Source of the DNA: Parapristionchus giblindavisi
Lineage: Eukaryota; Nematoda; Chromadorea; Rhabditida; Diplogasteridae
NCBI GenBank assembly: GCA_943737045.1
Contig: CALSFV010000070.1
Coordinates: 372,001 to 436,000, forward strand
Direction: 5' to 3'
Length of the DNA stretch: 64,000 nt
Shown: piece after piece, positions 60,333-64,000 of the stretch
How positions within the stretch are numbered: the first letter of the stretch is position 1
Layout: the number at the start of each line of letters is the position of its first letter
Notes under the pieces: model-generated
Databases searched by the model: none
Told to the model about the DNA's origin: nothing
What the model saw: the letters and a program-made list of their open reading frames with translations, nothing else
Position numbers and translations under genes: made by a program

Positions 60333-62716
60333 TCAAGTAGCTCTCCATTTATTAGCAATGGTACTCCCTCTAAAAGTAGATATAAAAGAAGAGAAGAACT
60401 TAACAATATGAGCATCTTTCTCAGTTCTCTTTGATGGTATTACAAGAACTAATACAAGACGAGATTCCAATCGTTCACACCATAATGTCTATAATTCATC
60501 ATTACTCTAGATATCGTAATCTTAAGATATACTTACCGTAACCTTCGTTGGTTCTTTTTTCAAATGATAAACTCTTCGACCATCATCAAGTACTTGTTGA
60601 GAATTACGAATTACATTCATCATATCATCATAATACGAAAAGAATTGCTACAATTAAATTAAATTAATAATGTTAACATATGTACAAGTATAGGCGTGCA
60701 TGTACTTTAAATGTAATTTTTTAAAATATATCGGTTAGCAAATAATGTGTAATCATATGATGTTTCGGCCGCTACGTCTAAATATAAGATATTCCTAGTC
60801 ATATAACAGCTAATCATAGATAACTCTTGATATTCTAACTAACCGATCGTTCAGATGAATGAATAAACAGTATCGGAAACTTTCCATTTGATACTGAAGT
60901 ACTATCTTTAACTTCTACAGTATCATGTATAGATCGATAATCACGACCAGCTACAATATTAATATTTATTATCGATTGATTTATTATTTAGTTGAACTAA
61001 CCAATATATGACAATTCTTTATCCTTCGATCGATCAATCAATATTCCCATAACTGCATCTTTCTCTTTCTTCTTTATCGTTGCTAATACTTCTGTCATTG
61101 TAAAACCATCGATCGATTCTTCCCCTTCCTACAATACCGTAATCCATTGATTATCGATTGATTACAATATAACTCACTTTCGGCATATCCAATGGATTAA
61201 TGTACGGAGAAAGAGTTTCATGATAGAGGAAAGAATATCTATGAGAGTATTGATTATTGATTGAGATGAATAAATCAATCAATACTTGAGAGTAAGCCAT
61301 GCATGATATGAATGAAGATATGAGAAAGCTCGACAATGATACCATTTCTCATTATGACGATGACCACTTGAGAAGAATCCTAAATGAAAAAAATCTACCG
61401 TATACTTCAAATTCATGACGGTACCTCTTCGTTCTTCTCCTCCCCAATCAATATCTTTGAACCAGAATTGGAGTCTTTCTTGTAGTTCTTTCAGACTTAC
61501 CGTAGTCTCTAATATCTAGAATAAATATATAGATTGAATTGATAAGAAATAATGATACCGTACCCCTTTGTATAGAATAGTCCTTTGAAGACTTATCAAA
61601 CTCTTCAATAATTCCGATTCCATATTGAAATTGTGTGCGAGTTCAGATAAAAGTGGATGATGAAACTGAAATATAATTCTTTGTAACTCTATATGAGGAA
61701 CATCCGGATCATTGGTTATTGATACTATCCTATGAAAAAAATAAATGGAAAAAAATGATTTTATTTCTGGTGCATTCTCTTCAGTAGTTGATTGGTAAAC
61801 TGATAACACACGTCATGTACTTCATACGATTCTCTCATCATACATACAACGTATGTACATTATCTACCGTACTCACATCTTTAACGAGTGTACACAACTT
61901 TCGAAGAGAATCCTCAATTGTATCCAATGATTCATCATGCGATTCATTTGCTGTTAATCATACTGTATCTTATCATTGATTATCGATTGACTACTCACCA
62001 GCAACGATCTTCTTATGACAGGCAATCAATAACAATCGAGCATTACAGTATGCCAGACACTGTTCACATATATGGTGGCACACAGTACCTGGAGCAAGAA
62101 TACGTTCAGTTCGCAAGAAATGTTCCCTGTATATCGATCGATAAGTTAATATAGATCGTAAGATACAACTAACATGGCACTTGTGAACTGTTTCTTCATT
62201 TCGTTTTCTTTTCTCGATGGATGAATCTTTCCAGAACACAGAAAAGGCATTTGTATGTAGTGAGCTTCTGCAGTTGCCAGCTTAAAGATCAAAGATCAGC
62301 AACAAATCACATCTAGATTACGGTAACTGACATGTCCAATAGCAATGAGAATCTCTTTCCATGCTGATTTCTCTGCAATAGTTCGACCATATCCATATGC
62401 ATCATCATGTTTCATTGCTTCAACAGCTGCAATCATAACTTGATGAGCTCCTTCATATTGCATCTTTCGTACACGACGACCAAAGTCATAGAAGTACTCT
62501 GATACCTAGAATATATTACCATACTAAACATATTCTTCATATATTGTTTAATACTAGTAAATATTAAATAGTTGAAGCCAAATCAAAAAGAATAGCAGAC
62601 GGAGAGGGGGTGCTACAAACCTGAGCAGGAATAGTTTCATTCTCTTCATCGATTGGTTCGAAGTTTGTTCCACTTAAGGCTTCGATACCTTCGTCGACGA
62701 CTGATTCTTCGCTCAT
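60333..62716 (-). CDS. KICS2: KICSTOR complex subunit KICS2 (C12orf66) homolog
   Basis: Multi-exon gene; the first five exons are 62621-62716, 62332-62505, 62174-62280, 61999-62126 and 61877-61950. The start ATG lies one base after a strong tctgtttcag acceptor. Landmarks: MSEESVVDEGIEALSGTNFE, VSEYFYDFGRRVRKMQYEGA, EKSAWKEILIAIGHLATAEA, RILAPGTVCHHICEQCLAYC, QFHHPLLSELAHNFNMESEL, KELQERLQFWFKDIDWG, KYSFLYHETLSPYINP, KFPILFIHSSERS, QFFSYYDDMMNVIRNSQ, RLVLVLVIPSKRTEKDAHIV and the end STIANKWRAT. These parallel human KICS2 in order (FHHPIL, KFSFYFHEAL, VIIFESKKSERDSHFISFL). KICSTOR anchors GATOR1 at lysosomes in amino-acid control of mTORC1. One junction (61877 to about 61724) needs donor gtacgg with an acceptor ending gatag to keep frame, so it is uncertain. 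Confidence 0.85.
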
Positions 62717-63019
62717 TCTGAAACAGAATATTCGAAATCCATAATTTAATTAAGTATTTACAACCAAAGGCTTTCAAAAGCAAAATTTTCAGTAAACCGC
62801 AACGCGCCTTAACATTTCGACCGCACGCGTGGAAAAGTAGAGCAATATTAGTGAGCTAGGTCAAAAATTTTCTTTTGATCTTTGAACTTTTGTCAACTTT
62901 TACTTAAATTCGCGATTTTTTCGTTGTGAAATGGGATGCAAATCAAATCAAATTAGAAATAAGAGTAGAGAAATACATGACAGGGAATAGTCATTCATTT
63001 ATATAAAATTCTTTCTACG
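62717..63019. promoter_or_regulatory. Bidirectional intergenic region
   Basis: 303 bp between the divergent starts of the KICS2-like gene and the small basic-protein gene. Contains cgcgccttaa and gaccgcacgcgtgg, GC-rich words unusual here, but no TATA box. A shared promoter is inferred from the head-to-head layout. Confidence 0.45.
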
Positions 63020-63709
63020 ATGTCGGTTGCTGACAATATACAGAGAAGTTATCCTATATCAGATGTAAGTTCTTCCATTGATATGATCACTATTTTGATT
63101 GAATGATTAAGATAATAGAAGAATCTATTCGTATTGTTCTCTCATCTGGAAGAGAACGTTCTCTATCACTCAAAGTATCAATCAATAATGGTGAAGTAAC
63201 TACGAATCTAAAAGCTATTGATGAAGAAGAAATCGTTGAATCAGTAAGTGTCATCTACCATAAGCTGAGATCTACCGTAATCTTATGATTATTGATTGAT
63301 TACAGGGTGTAAATGTAGATGTGAAAGATTTAGTTCGTCGTAATCGTGACTGTCGTCGTGTAAGAGATGCTTGTCTGGCTGCTAGACAACATTATTTCGA
63401 GGTAGATGAATAAAATGATTGAATTATTCTAAAAATGAAAGTGAATTGATAATGATATGGAGATGAAAGGTCGTACGGAACACGAGGACAATGGATGTAG
63501 ACAAATGTTGCAAGGATCTACGACAACGAAGAAAGGATTTAAGAAGAAACGAGGACGATACCGTGCCAAAGGTAGTACTGTAGTCTTATAATCTATCGTG
63601 AAGTGATTGTTTAGGGAAGTTGGCTCGGATGGGTCTTCCGCCCGATCCATGGAGAGAACACAAAATTAAAGCACTGAAGTTATTCACAGAGATCGTTAAT
63701 TGGATCTAA
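63020..63709 (+). CDS. Small basic protein, unrecognised
   Basis: Five exons: 63020-63064, 63112-63243, 63306-63401, 63463-63571 and 63615-63709, with matching phases throughout; about 158 residues. It starts MSVADNIQRSYPISD, then IIEESIRIVLSSGRERSLSL, GVNVDVKDLVRRNRDCRRVR, CLAARQHYFE, the very basic stretch TTTKKGFKKKRGRYRAKGKL, and the end PPDPWREHKIKALKLFTEIV-NWI. No signal peptide or membrane span. The basic core suggests nucleic-acid or ribosome contact, which is inference only. An AATAAA occurs at 63736-63741, 27 bases past the stop. Head-to-head with the KICS2-like gene. Confidence 0.8.
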
Positions 63710-63735
63710 TAGTCTTCTATATTCTAATACAATAG

Positions 63736-63741
63736 AATAAA
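63736..63741 (+). terminator. Polyadenylation signal AATAAA
   Basis: Canonical hexamer just downstream of the small basic-protein stop codon. Confidence 0.6.
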
Positions 63742-64000
63742 CACTTTGTGGAATAATTTGATTCACATTATTACAATTTGTTATTAAATACAAATTTCTC
63801 ATTAAAAATCAAAATACACATTCAAAGAACGAAAAATAATTGTGGTGGTAATGTTGGAGACATGAGATGAAAGTACAAAAGAGGTTGTAAATAATTAAAT
63901 TTTATAGCAATGAATCACAATAAATTCAATAAAATCAATAAATTTTTAATGTGCTCGAAAAAATACTGCTAAAAAAAGTTCTCTCATCGTTGTAGTTGTG
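63742..64000. other. 3' flank, nothing recognised
   Basis: AT-rich sequence to the window end without a supported exon. Confidence 0.5.

Overview
This window looks like nuclear DNA from a nematode, probably a chromadorean; I could not name the genus. The evidence is AT-rich DNA, many 40-60 bp introns, splice acceptors placed just upstream of start codons (as in [13 protein letters not shown]), and gene families expanded or typical in nematodes: a TTBK-like CK1 kinase, otopetrin-like channels, EB-module proteins and a LIM-homeobox gene whose homeodomain matches nematode CEH-14. There are no bacterial-style operons, CRISPR arrays or rRNA genes.

Layout. 138-1520 (-) is the 5' part of a tau-tubulin-kinase-like gene, cut by the window edge. 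2443-6562 (+) and 10303-14928 (+) are two intact otopetrin-like genes; between them is a broken third copy (6735-8385) interrupted by a transposon relic and a SINE. 15539-38924 (-) is one very large gene. It starts with a signal peptide, continues with roughly four dozen small cysteine-rich (EB/EGF-like) segments and Pro/Ser/Thr linkers, and ends in a chitin-deacetylase-like (CE4) domain that has lost the usual metal-binding motifs. Its introns hold a SINE, three long inverted-repeat transposons (27.4-30.1, 32.5-34.9 and 36.7-38.1 kb) and smaller MITE-like insertions.

38925-44354 is mostly intergenic and full of CT/GA low-complexity tracts and a 21-bp minisatellite. 44355-48031 (+) is a six-exon gene for an unrecognised small single-pass membrane protein. 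49118-55788 (-) is the ceh-14/LHX3 ortholog. 56051-60055 (-) is an ECHDC3-like enoyl-CoA hydratase. 60333-62716 (-) is a KICS2-like (KICSTOR subunit, formerly C12orf66) gene. These last three lie in the same direction with gaps of only about 260-280 bp. 63020-63709 (+) is an unrecognised basic protein gene transcribed divergently from KICS2.

The genes do not form one pathway. The most unusual features are the giant EB-CE4 pseudo-enzyme gene and the large foldback elements in its introns. A heptamer (GATCAAA)n motif recurs in introns and spacers across the window, and large polypurine/polypyrimidine tracts are confined to the right half. I translated and spliced by eye, so exon edges are good estimates and not transcript-verified.
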